Shown: positions 41,381-56,213, counted from the first letter of the stretch. The stretch: 64,000 nucleotides of DNA from Paulinella micropora (GCA_019918135.1 WBZZ01004788.1:167501-231500); one strand, 5' to 3'. A program made the numbers and translations. Notes: a model not told the origin generated them from the letters alone.

Positions 41381-41504
41381 TAGTGCTTCTCAGTCAATGG
41401 CGAATGCATTTCTGCACATGTGCCTCCATCGTCTCACCCGTGAGGGGAGTACGAAGATTTGACGATAGGCTCTACTGACACCCCCGCAAGGCAGCTCCAA
41501 GCAA
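41381..41504 (-). mobile_element. 5'-truncated family A SINE
   Basis: Only the 3' half of the SINE is present, followed on the minus strand by (ATT)n. 5' truncation is usual for target-primed reverse transcription. Confidence 0.65.
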
Positions 41505-41505
41505 C

Positions 41506-41590
<85 letters not shown>
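41505..41590. repeat. (AAT)n microsatellite
   Basis: Pure AAT/ATT triplets. Comparable tracts lie at 40,811-40,840, 41,110-41,194 and 41,290-41,380. In every case they sit at the 3' end of a retroposon copy. Confidence 0.9.
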
Positions 41591-41598
41591 TATTGAAG

Positions 41599-42802
41599 AG
41601 GAAATGCAAAATCATGCCGGTCAGTTTCACAAACTTTTGTGCAGAGTTTTTTCCACAGATTGTTGTGTACAGAAGAAAAGAATAGCATTCCCGCTCATTC
41701 TGAGCTGGGAAAAGAGCGGGAATGCTGTTACATCTTCTCGAAATGTCATGCTCTCAATAAAATCTCTGCACAAAAGTTTGCAAAACAGCAATCCAAAAAC
41801 GAGTTTCATCGAATTGCTGGTTTGTGAAAAATAGATTAAGCTGGGTCGTGCAATGTTAGGAAATGACATTTATAGCTTCAACAAACACGTTGCAGCAGAA
41901 ACATGCAAGGGATGACATGAGTTGAGAGTACGTACTAGGAAGGAAATGCAAAATCATGCCGGTCGGTTTTCACAAACTTTTGTGCAGAGTTTTTTCCATA
42001 GATTGTTGTGTACAGAAGAAAAGAATAGCATTCCCGCTCATTCTGAGCTGGGAAAAGAGCGGGAATGCTGTTACATCTTCTCGTAATGTCATGCTCTTAA
42101 TAAAATCTCTGCACAAAAGTTTGCAAAACAGCAGTCCGAAAACGAGTTTCATCGAATTGCTGGTTTGTGAAAAATAGATTAAGCTGGGTCGTGCAATGTT
42201 AGGAAATGACATTTATAGCTTCAACAAACACGTTATAGCAGAAACATGCAAGGGATGACATGAGTTGAGAGTACGTAGGAAGGAAATGCAAAATCATGCC
42301 GGTCGGTTTTCACAAACTTTTGTGCAGAGTTTTTTCCACAGATTGTTGTGTACAGAAAAAAAGAATAGCATTCCCGCTCATTCTGAGCTGGGAAAAGAGC
42401 GGGAATGCTGTTACATTTTCTCGAAATGTCATGTTCTCAATAAAATCTCTGCACAAAAGTTTGCAAAACAGCAATCCAAAAACGAGTTTCATCGAATTGC
42501 TGGTTTATGAAAAATAGATTAAGCTGGGTCGTGCAATGTTAGGAAATGACATTTATAGCTTCAACAAACACGTTATAGCAGAAACATGCAAGGGATGACA
42601 TGAGTTGAGAGTACGTAGGAAGGAAATGCAAAATCATGCCGGTCGCTTTTCACAAACTTTTGTGCAGAGTTTTTTCCACAGATTGTTGTGTACAGAAAAA
42701 AAGAATAGCATTCCCGCTCATTCTGAGCTGGGGAAAGAGCGGGAATGCTGTTACATCTTCTCGAAATGTCATGCTCTTAATAAAATCTCTGCACAAAAGT
42801 TT
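41599..42802. repeat. 340-bp tandem repeat with foldback structure, about 3.5 copies
   Basis: Units begin at 41,599, 41,941, 42,281 and 42,621 (spacings 342, 340, 340). Each unit holds a palindrome with arms GCATTCCCGCTC and GAGCGGGAATGC, nested inside a second pair AAACTTTTGTGCAGAG / CTCTGCACAAAAGTTT. Copies differ by only a few bases. The fourth copy stops after the second arm. No protein is supported. Confidence 0.9.
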
Positions 42803-42842
42803 GATAATAACACGACCCTTTTTCCACACGTTCAAATTTCAG

Positions 42843-44046
42843 ACCGGCCCGAGAAAAATTTTAAGGTTGAAGGCGCTGACTGGTAGTTATGTCTTTGGAA
42901 TTCAACTCATTTTGCTCGTTTGTCAACGTGTAGGATCACTTTCTGACTCTGGCATGTCTACGAAGCACATTGCCAAGACTCTGCAAGCCATTCTCAAAAA
43001 TTCGCGTGGGGAATTGTTCCTTAAAATCAACGGGTCTGCAGACGTGCTGCCCTTTGATTGTGTGGAGATTCCCCACGCCGTCTTTTGCAAGCATGATCTG
43101 GTATATGCTTGCTCACTTACTTACTTACTTATTTATTTAATGTACAACATGCAGGGCAAAGGCGATTTGGAGGAGTTGGTCCGCGGCTTCAGCTACACCT
43201 GGAATGCACAAGGTATTATGTATGTATGTATGTATTTATAATGCATGCATCGTAGGGATCCTGCTCAAGAATAAGCCTGTGCCCTGGGACGACGGATTGG
43301 GAGAAGCTCCTCCCGCAAAAAGGCAGAAGAGACAGGAGAAGGAGAAGGAGAAGGAGAAGAAGGAGAAGCAAAAAAAGAAGGACAAAGGGAAGGAGAAGGA
43401 GAAGGAGAAGAAGAAGGAGGAGGAGAAGAAGAAGAAGGAGGAGAAGAAGAAGAAGAAGGATGAAAAGGAGAAGAAGGAGGAGGAGAAGAAGAAGAAGGAG
43501 GAGGAGGAGGAGAAGAAGAAGAAGAAGGAGGAGGAGGAGAAGAAGAAGAAGGAGGAGGAGCAGAAGAAGAAGAAGAAGAAGGAGGAGAAGAAGAAGAAGA
43601 AGAAGAGGGAGAAGGAGGAGGAGGAGAAGAAGAAGAAGAAGAAGGAGGAGGAGGAGAAGGAGAAGAAGGAGGAGGAGAAGAAGAAGAAGGAGGAGGAGGA
43701 GGAGAAGGAGGAGGAGAAGAAGAAGAAGAAGAAGAAGGAGGAGGAGAAGAAGAAGAAGGAGGAGGAGGAGAAGAAGAAGGAGGAGGAGGAGAAGAAGAAG
43801 AAGGAGGAGGAGAAGAAGAAGAAGGAGGAGGAGGAGAGGAAGAAGAAGAAGGAGGAGGAGGAGGAGAGGAAGAAGAAGGAGGAAGAGGAGAGGAAGAAGG
43901 AGGAGGAAGAGAGGAAGAAGATGGAGGAGGAGGAGAGGAAGAAGAAGGAAGAGGAGGATGACCAGCTGAGTGGGTTTCCCCTCTGGATTCGGGGAAGGTT
44001 CGCGTGTGGGCCCACAAAGGAATTTTCACATTCCTATCCGGATTAG
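42843..44046 (+). CDS. Transposon-borne multi-exon gene, 5' part, with Lys/Glu tract
   Basis: Exons that keep frame across GT-AG introns: 42843-42882, 42934-43100, 43155-43212 and from 43256. They encode a mixed segment (SGMSTKHIAKTLQAILKNSR, VLPFDCVEIPHAVFCKHDL) and then, from about 43,325, over 200 residues of alternating Lys and Glu runs, which would form a long charged single helix. The open frame ends at 44,046 after a short tail (FPLWIRGRFACGP), or an intron begins before that and the gene continues at 53,396. No upstream start is visible, because the tandem repeat precedes it. Function unknown. Confidence 0.45.
43325..43960 (+). repeat. GAG/AAG-type triplet tract within an exon
   Basis: About 640 bases of purines arranged as (AAG)n(GAG)n blocks. 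The open antisense frames (Ser/Phe or Ser/Pro) are by-products of the composition. Confidence 0.85.
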
Positions 44047-44055
44047 ATTATCAAG

Positions 44056-44074
44056 ACTGGTATTATTATTATTA

Positions 44075-44129
<55 letters not shown>

Positions 44130-44146
44130 CATTATTATCATTATTA

Positions 44147-44198
<52 letters not shown>

Positions 44199-44199
44199 T
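44056..44199. repeat. (ATT)n microsatellite
   Basis: ATT triplets with a few ATC steps, ending at family B copy 2. Confidence 0.9.
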
Positions 44200-44356
44200 G
44201 GATACTGTAGCATAGTTTACAGAAAGGAGTTAGTTACTAGCTTTAGTATAGTTAGCTAGTGTGTGTGGCCTTCTATCAGTGAGCCTTTCCCTGTCTTTTT
44301 TTTTCGAGTATAATCCCTCTAACGGGAAGCGCTGTCATTTTTTTTTAATTTCATAC
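44200..44356 (+). repeat. Repeat family B, copy 2
   Basis: GCATAGTTTACAG to the T-run and GGGAAGCGCTGTC, then (ATT)n. Forward orientation. Confidence 0.75.
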
Positions 44357-44432
<76 letters not shown>

Positions 44433-44460
44433 TTATTATTATTATTATTATTATTCTTAT
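44357..44460. repeat. (ATT)n microsatellite before the LINE
   Basis: The tract into which the LINE inserted; another (ATT)n stretch follows the LINE, so a target duplication cannot be told apart from the repeat. Confidence 0.85.
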
Positions 44461-47400
44461 TCTGGAGGGGTGCACAAGATGGCACTCCATGGGAAGAGGA
44501 GGTGGTTGGGCCTCTCCCCACGAAGGTGACCGCTTGGGGAGGGCGGTCACCGGGATATGCGCAACTCTCAACTGGGCATTTACTCGGTAGGGGTTCGGCC
44601 AGGCAGGTTGTGGGGTTGTCTGTTGGATTGTTGGTTGGCTCGTTTTTCTTGGCTGTTGGTTTGGGTCTGGTTTCCTGGTTAGCCCATTTTCGCCGAATTT
44701 CCTGCCGAGTAAATGCCTGGGGGCTTCCAGTTCCGGTTTGGTGATCTTGTTGAGGTGAGCATTCGGAGGAAACAGTACCGAGATGGGTTGAAGATAGGAT
44801 TCACATTGAACCGAGATGGGGCCGAGTTGACCTGTTCCAACTCGGCTCCATTTCGGCTTCATGTTAATCCTATCTTCATCCTATCTGGGTTTTGTCTCCT
44901 CCCTATCTTCGCTTCTTCGGGCTTGCCTAACTGGAACACATGATGAGCGCACGTTGGAGAGGGGCTTCAGTCGGTCCCAATGCCTGCCAGTGCCTTGCTG
45001 CGTTGCCGTGCCTTGCCCCATGCATTCACACCCTCCACCGTTGCATTTCTAACTGAGCAGCTTCGGCTGGGATTACTATACTTGTCTGTAAGACCCTATA
45101 GGTACCGCTAGGTTCGCGCCTTCTATACCCACGTGGGGGAAGGAGTTTCAGCGGCACGCCGTCCGATCTGGCTCCACTCGGGGACACCCGTACCTCATGA
45201 TGTGTATTGTTAGGAGCAGCTGAAAGTCCATAAGGCATGAGAGTAGAGGCGTTGGCGATGCGATGGAGAGTGTGTGTAGTGCGTGAGGCAGGTTCTGGCG
45301 ACGCTGGGGGGTGCTGGCGGGCGCCGAAGGGCACGAAGCGACGCGGCTGCGTCCAGTGACACCGGCGGAAATGCGTGTAGTGTGTGTTGCAGATACCGCC
45401 GATGCTATTTGCATGGACGGGCGCTTTCCTCGGCGTAAAGAGGCGCGGCGGTGATGGTCAGCGACATTGGCCGTCTACTACTCTCAATGGATTACAAATA
45501 CGCGAAGCACGGAGCTACCACTGTGGCCCTTATGGGACAAGGTAGAATCGCCGAAGACCTGGACAATCCCCGTGGGAATGCCTCTTCGACGGGCTCTGGC
45601 CCGATGTCCCAGGATGGGAGGATGAGGGCTCGCGTATATGACGGAATTCCTGAACCACGTGGAGAGGCTATCTTAGCTGCGCCTCATCCTTCCTCCCCAA
45701 ACCTGGCACACGGGTCGGCACTTCAACATAAGGCGAGCGGCGCTATATGGCAGATGGCACCGCCGCCTCGACGGTACCGGCGGGTAGATCGGTACGACAA
45801 GGACGGGCGTAATCTGATTGTCTGGGGGCTCTCAGAACGCGCCAATCTACAGGAGATCGCCTCCAAAATGAGCGGTCTTGGTCTGGTGGTCCCGGTAATG
45901 GAGTGGCAAGGCCAGCGAATGTCTCGTCACCTGGAGCTGGTCTACGAGGACGATGACAGCAGGCAGACGGCGTTGCAGCAACTCAAACATCTCAAATTCT
46001 TCGGCAGAGGGGTCAATGTGGCCCTTGGGCGCAGGTTCAGGGACAGGGAACGTGTCCGAAGGCTTATTCGCATCCATCTGCGTGGGGAAGCGGCGGTCCG
46101 GAAGGAGGAAGCTGCGACGGGATATCGCGTCTTGCCTCTGCATGAAGAATGTGTCGATGATGTGCAGGTGGTGTCTTCGGAATTGGCCGCCGATGCACCT
46201 AAGTGTGTGTCTGAGTGTGCTGATGTGCATGTGGTGCCCCTGCATTCGGCGGCCAGTGCAGTGGGGGACCAACCTGCGCAAGCACCTGCAGAGGGGGGCA
46301 GCACGAGGGCGGAAGCCAAGCGCGGCCGTCGGGTCCGGAAACGAGCCAAGAAGCACCGCTCCAAGCAGTTCGATACCGGCTTCAAGCTACTCGTCGCGAG
46401 TCACAACTGGCAGGGTAAAACGGGATACGACAACGTAGGCACGGCGGAATGGGCATCATTCTACAAGCACGAGGGCTGGCTAGTCATCGGGGCTCAGGAG
46501 CACCGCATGGGCAAGAAGCAACTTTCCAAATGCAGCCTGGATGGATTCCGGATTTTTGGAAAACCTGCGGAGGTCAGCGAGAAAAATCGCTGCAAGGGTG
46601 GGGTTCTATTCGCGGTGGCTAACTTCCTTGGTCCGTATTGCAACCTGGTGTCAGCCCCCGTCGACCACCGGCAGCAAGTGTGGCTGCGTATCGCCTCGGG
46701 TGTTACCGGCGCTCAGGATATTTATGTGGGCAACGGCTACTTTCCCCAGGAAACGCAGGAAGAAGAGTCGTCAGAGGCGTATGCGGCCTGGCAGGCAGCT
46801 ATAGCTTTTTTTGGAGCCAAAGGTCTTGTGGTCACGGTGGCGGATGCCAACGCGAAGCTCGGGCCGGCATGCAGCCGAAAAGAGGAGGGCATCGTCGGTC
46901 AGCACGGGGAGGTCGATGATAAGGGAGCACCGGTACGTTCGGAGAACGGCAAGAGACTCGCGGCTGTCCTCGTCGCTTCGGGCCTGCGAAATCTGAGCGG
47001 CTTCTCGTGCCCAGTGGAAGGGTCCTACTGGTGGTCCCGGCGTGAGCAGCGCGGCATGGGCACAGGCAAGCACCTCCTCGATTACATCTGCGCGTCGCCT
47101 GGCTTGGCATCTGGAGCAAAGTTCGGAGTATGCGAAGATGATCTTGATACGGACCACAAGGCAGTATGGGCCGAACTGACGTGGAGCGGCCAGCGCCGGC
47201 CAAAGCGGGCTGCGAAACCTTACAGGTCCTTTCGTGTTGATAAGCCTATTGGTGCTGGTGTCTCGGGTAATGATCACGCTGCGAAGCAAGCGCTGGATTA
47301 TCTACGCGACAAGTTCGATGACGTATTCCAGCATTGCCTACAGAAGCTTGGAGTGCATCAGCTGCCTGAGCTTGACCTATCGGGTGGTGCCGACAGCCAA

Positions 47401-50400
47401 CGGGTGGTAGATGACGTCACCGAGCGAGTGGCGCAGTCCTTCCGAATGGCGGCGCACCGGGTCCTTGGCTCCAGATGTATACGACCCCGTTTCACCAACA
47501 ATTGGTTCGACGGGGAGCTAAAGGAGCTCATTCAGCAGCGCCGGGAGGCCTACGCAGCATACAGGAGGGATGAATCGAATGCGGAAGCCCGTCTGAATTG
47601 GCTACGGCTCCGCAAGCAAATTCGGAAGGCAACTCGGGCCAAGAAGTCCGCCTCCTTCAAGCAAGTGCAGGAAGAAGCGGTCAAATGTCAACGCGAACAA
47701 TCCTCAAAGCGCTTTTGGCTACTCGCGAAGCGGCTTGGCGGGGCACGCAGAACGAAGGTCTCCGCGCCGGTGCAAAGGGAGGATGGCTCACTGGCGTGTA
47801 CGCTGCCGGAAAAGGTCGCTCGGTGGGAGGAATTTCGGAGAAATTCGGTGAAGCCACGGGAAAATCCGGCAAGTGCGGCTGTTGTGGTGGAGTGCTGTGC
47901 AGAAGCAGGCTCGCTGGAGTGGGAGGAAGCCGAAGCTAAGCGGCAGTTCCACTGGAACGATCGCTTCAGAGATGAGGTGGCCCGGGCTATGAAGGAGCAC
48001 GAAGTAGGTGAAGACACTTGCGAAGAGCTGGACAAGCCGTTCACGCAAGAGGAGGTCCTTGCAAGGCAACGTGCCCTGAATAACCACAAAGCTTGTGGCG
48101 AGGACAAAGTGAAGAACGAGATGCTCAAGTATGGCGGCGCCTACATCAATGGCTACTTAACGCAGTACTTCAACTGGATTCGAGAAGCCGAGAGGACTCC
48201 AAAAGCTTGGGGCAAGGGAATCATCGTCAATATCCCCAAGGGTGGGGATCCTACGGATCCTGACAACTGGAGGGATATCTCGATTATTAGTTGCCTTGGT
48301 AAGCTGTATCTGTCCTTATTAGCTACTCGTCTAACGCTCTTCGTGGATGGCCCGGATAAGCTACGTCCAGAGCAGGGAGGCTTCCGCCCGGGGCGTCGCA
48401 CTACGGATCAGGTCTTTACCCTTTGGCAGAGGTTGAAGGGGCGTCAGCAGCAGAAGCGGGAGTCGTATGTCCTGTTCGTCGATCTACGCAAGGCTTTCCC
48501 GTCTGTTTGGAGAGATGGTCTATTTGAGAGGCTCTGGAAGCTGGGTGTAAGGGGCAAGTTCTGGCGCACGCTACGCAGGTGCTACGAGCAGACTTCGTCG
48601 CAAGTGCTAGTTGATGGAGCACTCACCCCCGAAGTACTGGAGGGTGTAGGCGTCCAACAGGGTTCCCCTCTCTCTCCCACACTCTTCAACGTCTTTATGG
48701 ATGAGCTGTGTGATCGGCTGGCGAGTGCCCTCAAGATCACGGATGTGAAGCGGCTGAACGACATCAAGGCACTTCTATACGCGGACGACGTGGCCCTCAT
48801 CGCTCACAGTCGCACCGAGCTCCAGAAGATGGTCAATGTTGTGGCCAAGTTCGCGGAAGATTACAGGCTGGAAGTCAACTTGAAGCCCGGCAAGACGGAA
48901 ATCATGCCCATTTACACGTCGAGCAAGGCGAAACGACCAAGTATCAGGGAGCGAGGTGAGCCCGTGGTGTGGTTTCGCGGCCAGAAGCTTTGTGTCACCA
49001 GTCAGTACAAGTACCTGGGAGTGGTTATCACCGACGACCTGAAGTGGAAGGAGCAGGCCCTGCGGGCTACGCGTGTCACTGAAGTCGCCACCGCAGGTTG
49101 GTACTCTTTGTGGTGTGCAGGTGAGATACAAGCTAGGTATCGTCTCATGTGCTGGAATCAACTTGTGGGGGCCAAGCTGAAGTACGCCTTCGATGTCTGG
49201 CGTGCCCCCGTATCGCAGCTCACCAAGCTGGAGGCAGCAATGCTGCGCCCCATGAGGATGATTCTCGGCATCAGCCCTAAGACAAGCAAGTGGATTACAC
49301 TCTTTCTGGCGCGCTCTTTGAGTGCGGAGCGTTTGCGGCGGGCGGCGCAACTGAAGTTCTATGGACGGCTGCGTGTTCTACCGGAGAAGCGATTTCCTGT
49401 CATCGCATCTCAAGTCAAATCCGACTGGACTGCGGAGGCCGAAGGCGCTATCAGGGACTCAATGGATCTACAACAAGGGCTTCAGGAGCTCCTAAATAGC
49501 TCAGAGAAGGACCTCGAGGGTTGGTTTTTGACTGTGGACAAGTGGGCCCTTCAGCAGGACGTCAAGATGGTGCAGCAACTGATGTGGGACAAGCGAGAGG
49601 CAGGCAGCGATCTTACTGATGGCCTGCGAGTCATCCTAACACAAGTCTTTGGAACTAAGGAGTTCCCAAGATGGGTAGCCCTTGATGATGCGCATTATAA
49701 TCTGCTTCGGAGAAGGTTGCTCAGCTGCAACAACCGCCTTCGGTTGTACCGCAGCAAGTTGGTCAGTGGCATGTCCCCTCGCTGCTTCTGTTGTCATGAT
49801 GATGTCAATGAGTCCCTTGCGCACTTCTTATGGGATTGCCCCATGCATGAGGGGAGACGTAAGCAGCTGTTGCTGAGTATGCAGAGGCTCGGTGGCATGG
49901 CTGTGGGGGCTGCTGAGGGGGATGGAGGGAGTGAGGAGGGTGGTGAGGTCGTAGGCGGTGAGGTTGTGGTGGAGGATGTGTTGCTTGGGCGGGAGCGGGA
50001 GGGCTCTGTGCGGCAGGGTTGGGATGATATGTCGCCTGTGGATCAATCACGATTGTTTTGTAAGTTTTTTCAGGGGAAGTCGCGCTTCCGCAGTAACTTT
50101 AGGCTTGCTGCGTTGTTAGGGGTTACAGCGTTGCGTCCCCCTCCAAAGTTGGATGTGTTGTTTGGATCATATGTGTCTGAGTGTTGGTCTGCTAGGGAGG
50201 GTAAAAGGGAGGAGCTTGGGGTGGAGGATGGGGGCGAGGAGGTGATTGACCTCACTGAGGTTCCATCAGCTTCTGTCCCACCCTCTCCCCCAAGTGACGT
50301 TGATGTTGCGCGGCGCGGCCGTCCGCGCAGAGTGGACGTCCTGGCTAGAGAGAGGGGTTCGGGAGCGCAGCGTAGTGTCTCGGAGTTCTTCTCTTCAGCT

Positions 50401-50574
50401 AACACCCTCGCATCTAGCTCTTCATGCACTTCACAGCCCCCATCTGCCCCTGCTGTTGCTGTTGCTGCTATGTCTGTTTGGTGTTCTGACAATGCGTTGG
50501 GATCGGCTGACCCCGGTGACCCAATGGAGGCACATGTCCAGGATCTGGATCTGATGCTATAGTCTGAGGAAGCC
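44461..50574 (+). mobile_element. Full-length non-LTR retrotransposon (LINE)
   Basis: A ~1 kb 5' leader (44,461-45,450), one 1,703-codon ORF, and a very short 3' end running into (ATT)n. The leader has short inverted segments (GGCATTTACTCGG near 44,577 and CCGAGTAAATGCC near 44,707). The ORF is uninterrupted, so the copy may be young. Single ORF, apurinic-type endonuclease before RT, and a short-repeat tail place it among APE-type LINEs; the exact clade needs a tree. Confidence 0.9.
45451..50562 (+). CDS. LINE polyprotein: RRM-like, endonuclease, reverse transcriptase, zinc knuckle
   Basis: ATG 45451. Residues ~121-195 have an RRM-like pattern (NLIVWGLSERAN, LELVYEDDDSR), then a basic patch (KRGRRVRKRAKKHRSK). 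The endonuclease spans ~310-585, starting VASHNW and ending DTDHKAVW (D566, H568). Reverse transcriptase ~865-1170 has LFVDLRKAFPS, QQGSPLSPTLFN and the active-site YADD at 1110-1113. A CCHC-like cluster starts at C1445 (CFCC...H...WDCP). An acidic and Ser-rich tail follows. The enzyme nicks DNA and copies its RNA at the nick. An open frame of this length with all motifs suggests a recently active element. Confidence 0.9.
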   Translation: MMVSDIGRLLLSMDYKYAKHGATTVALMGQGRIAEDLDNPRGNASSTGSGPMSQDGRMRARVYDGIPEPRGEAILAAPHPSSPNLAHGSALQHKASGAIWQMAPPPRRYRRVDRYDKDGRNLIVWGLSERANLQEIASKMSGLGLVVPVMEWQGQRMSRHLELVYEDDDSRQTALQQLKHLKFFGRGVNVALGRRFRDRERVRRLIRIHLRGEAAVRKEEAATGYRVLPLHEECVDDVQVVSSELAADAPKCVSECADVHVVPLHSAASAVGDQPAQAPAEGGSTRAEAKRGRRVRKRAKKHRSKQFDTGFKLLVASHNWQGKTGYDNVGTAEWASFYKHEGWLVIGAQEHRMGKKQLSKCSLDGFRIFGKPAEVSEKNRCKGGVLFAVANFLGPYCNLVSAPVDHRQQVWLRIASGVTGAQDIYVGNGYFPQETQEEESSEAYAAWQAAIAFFGAKGLVVTVADANAKLGPACSRKEEGIVGQHGEVDDKGAPVRSENGKRLAAVLVASGLRNLSGFSCPVEGSYWWSRREQRGMGTGKHLLDYICASPGLASGAKFGVCEDDLDTDHKAVWAELTWSGQRRPKRAAKPYRSFRVDKPIGAGVSGNDHAAKQALDYLRDKFDDVFQHCLQKLGVHQLPELDLSGGADSQRVVDDVTERVAQSFRMAAHRVLGSRCIRPRFTNNWFDGELKELIQQRREAYAAYRRDESNAEARLNWLRLRKQIRKATRAKKSASFKQVQEEAVKCQREQSSKRFWLLAKRLGGARRTKVSAPVQREDGSLACTLPEKVARWEEFRRNSVKPRENPASAAVVVECCAEAGSLEWEEAEAKRQFHWNDRFRDEVARAMKEHEVGEDTCEELDKPFTQEEVLARQRALNNHKACGEDKVKNEMLKYGGAYINGYLTQYFNWIREAERTPKAWGKGIIVNIPKGGDPTDPDNWRDISIISCLGKLYLSLLATRLTLFVDGPDKLRPEQGGFRPGRRTTDQVFTLWQRLKGRQQQKRESYVLFVDLRKAFPSVWRDGLFERLWKLGVRGKFWRTLRRCYEQTSSQVLVDGALTPEVLEGVGVQQGSPLSPTLFNVFMDELCDRLASALKITDVKRLNDIKALLYADDVALIAHSRTELQKMVNVVAKFAEDYRLEVNLKPGKTEIMPIYTSSKAKRPSIRERGEPVVWFRGQKLCVTSQYKYLGVVITDDLKWKEQALRATRVTEVATAGWYSLWCAGEIQARYRLMCWNQLVGAKLKYAFDVWRAPVSQLTKLEAAMLRPMRMILGISPKTSKWITLFLARSLSAERLRRAAQLKFYGRLRVLPEKRFPVIASQVKSDWTAEAEGAIRDSMDLQQGLQELLNSSEKDLEGWFLTVDKWALQQDVKMVQQLMWDKREAGSDLTDGLRVILTQVFGTKEFPRWVALDDAHYNLLRRRLLSCNNRLRLYRSKLVSGMSPRCFCCHDDVNESLAHFLWDCPMHEGRRKQLLLSMQRLGGMAVGAAEGDGGSEEGGEVVGGEVVVEDVLLGREREGSVRQGWDDMSPVDQSRLFCKFFQGKSRFRSNFRLAALLGVTALRPPPKLDVLFGSYVSECWSAREGKREELGVEDGGEEVIDLTEVPSASVPPSPPSDVDVARRGRPRRVDVLARERGSGAQRSVSEFFSSANTLASSSSCTSQPPSAPAVAVAAMSVWCSDNALGSADPGDPMEAHVQDLDLML

Positions 50575-50620
50575 TATTATTCTTATTATTATTATTATTA
50601 TTATTATATTATTATTATGT

Positions 50621-51021
<401 letters not shown>

Positions 51022-51252
51022 GGACACCGTGATAGCCCAGTGGTCAAGTTCTACCATCTGGGCCCTGTCGCCAGTTCGATTCCCGTCGGTGCCACCAGTA
51101 TTTTCATTGAACATACCGGTCCGTCTGGAAGTGTTGGAACTGCCCTTGCGGGGGTGTCATTAGAGCCTATCGTCAATTCTTCGTACTCTCCTCACGGGTG
51201 AGACGATGGAGGCGCATGTGCAGATTTGCATCAGCCATTGACAGAGAAGCAC

Positions 51253-51253
<1 letters not shown>
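51022..51253 (+). mobile_element. tRNA-derived SINE (family A), copy 3
   Basis: Same body with the head GGACACCGTGATAGCCC. Short form without internal duplication; (ATT)n tail at 51,254-51,295. Confidence 0.85.
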
Positions 51254-51295
<42 letters not shown>

Positions 51296-51563
51296 GGACA
51301 CCGTGATAGCCCAGTGGTCAAGTTCTACCATCTGGGCCCTGTCGCCAGTTCGATTCCCGTCGGTGCCACCAGTATTTTCATTGAACATACCGGTCTATTT
51401 CTGGACCAGTATTTTCATTGAACATACCGGCCCGTCTGGAAGTGTTGGAACTGCCCTTGCGGGGGTGTCATTAGAGCTTATCGTCAATTCTTCGTACTCC
51501 CCTCACGGGTGAGACGATGGAGGCGCATGTGCAGAAATGCATCAGCCATTGACAGAGAAGCAC

Positions 51564-51564
<1 letters not shown>
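51296..51564 (+). mobile_element. tRNA-derived SINE (family A), copy 4
   Basis: 269-bp form with CAGTATTTTCATTGAACATA present twice. Nearly identical to copy 5 (52,130); the two form part of a larger tandem duplication. Confidence 0.85.
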
Positions 51565-51595
<31 letters not shown>

Positions 51596-51618
51596 GCTTT
51601 TTCTTCTGTCCTCTTTTA

Positions 51619-51678
<60 letters not shown>

Positions 51679-51681
<3 letters not shown>

Positions 51682-52082
51682 CCCAATGGCCTCAAGGCGT
51701 TAAACTGTGACGCTAACTCATAACCCTTTGGTGGTAGATGCTGGGGAGGAGGGTCGTTGCGCGCGTAAAAGATCTTAAACTCCGCATATGCTGGTTGATA
51801 GCCCAGGACCCAGCAGACACCAGATTGTTATGGGTGGGGTTTTGAGGCAGCTCTAGCAACCGCGCTTGGTGTATGCACTTGCACATTCGGTGACGTCTTG
51901 CAAGTTGCTGGGACTGCGGAATAACCTCGGCTTAGTGCAGTCTTGCCCTCAGGAGCTCCATCGGTGGCCCCGATCATCAGGCGAGAGACTGACACGGGGG
52001 GGTGGAGGACCTCGAAAAAGGGTATTGGAGGCTTATGTCCGTTGAGGATATGCCATTAGCTGCATCAGTACGCCTCAGATAT

Positions 52083-52083
<1 letters not shown>
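51679..52083 (+). repeat. Repeat family C, copy 1
   Basis: ~405 bp from CAGCCCAATGGCC to CCTCAGATATAGT, then (ATT)n. No ORF or promoter box that I can defend. Confidence 0.8.
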
Positions 52084-52930
<847 letters not shown>

Positions 52931-52945
52931 TATTATTATTATTAT

Positions 52946-53120
52946 TTAGGGAGTACATAGGCCATCGGTCCCTTTCCATGGGCTGATTGGTATAAAGCTC
53001 CTAGATTAATGTTCTATGCCGTCACTTCCTTTATTCCACCGATTGGTGTGGAGACTTTCCTTATGGAATGGAGGACTGGATGCACATGGCCTTTTGGCTC
53101 AGCAATTGGCAGACGATACA

Positions 53121-53121
<1 letters not shown>
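52946..53121 (+). repeat. Repeat family D, copy 1
   Basis: ~175 bp from TTTAGGGAGTACATAGG to CAATTGGCAGACGATACA, then (ATT)n. It contains GGAATGGAGGACTGGATG, loosely like the SINE/LINE 3' motif. Confidence 0.75.
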
Positions 53122-53185
<64 letters not shown>

Positions 53186-53201
53186 TGTTATTATTATTAT
53201 T

Positions 53202-53369
53202 CGATAGCATAGTTTAGAGAGGGGAGTATAGATACTTAGCTTTAGTATAGTTAGCTAGTGTGTGTGGCCTTCTATCAGTTATCAGTGAGCCTTTCCCTGT
53301 TTTTTTTTTCGAGTATATTTCTTCTAACGGGAAGCGCTGCCATTTTTTTTTAATTTAAACTCTCTTTTT
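53202..53369 (+). repeat. Repeat family B, copy 3
   Basis: As copy 2, with a short duplication (TATCAGTTATCAG). It follows an (ATT)n tract. Confidence 0.75.
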
Positions 53370-53395
53370 ATTATTATTATTATTATTCCTCTTTT

Positions 53396-56060
<2,665 letters not shown>

Positions 56061-56213
56061 TTAGTATGATATTACGGAGTTAGATTTATTATTTTTTTTA
56101 GTAATTAAAGAAATTTTGTTGTAGAATCTATGTATTTTGCGTGGCGACATCGCACTTCTCTTCCTCCCCCGTTCCCCCCTCCCCCCTCCCCCCCCCCCGG
56201 GGGGAATTTATTG
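56061..56213. other. Right subterminal region
   Basis: AT-rich 3' flank of the plus-strand gene, then C tracts and a CCCC/GGGG junction at 56,167-56,204, the inner border of the right terminal repeat. Confidence 0.45.

Noticed and set aside
41599-42802. CRISPR-like array
   Set aside because: The repeat period is 340 bases with no short repeat-spacer pattern; it is a eukaryotic tandem repeat.
43236-44029. Antisense Ser/Phe- and Ser/Pro-rich and plus-strand Arg-rich ORFs
   Set aside because: By-products of the GAG/AAG tract; the spliced plus-strand frame with Lys/Glu is the only one supported by adjacent exons.
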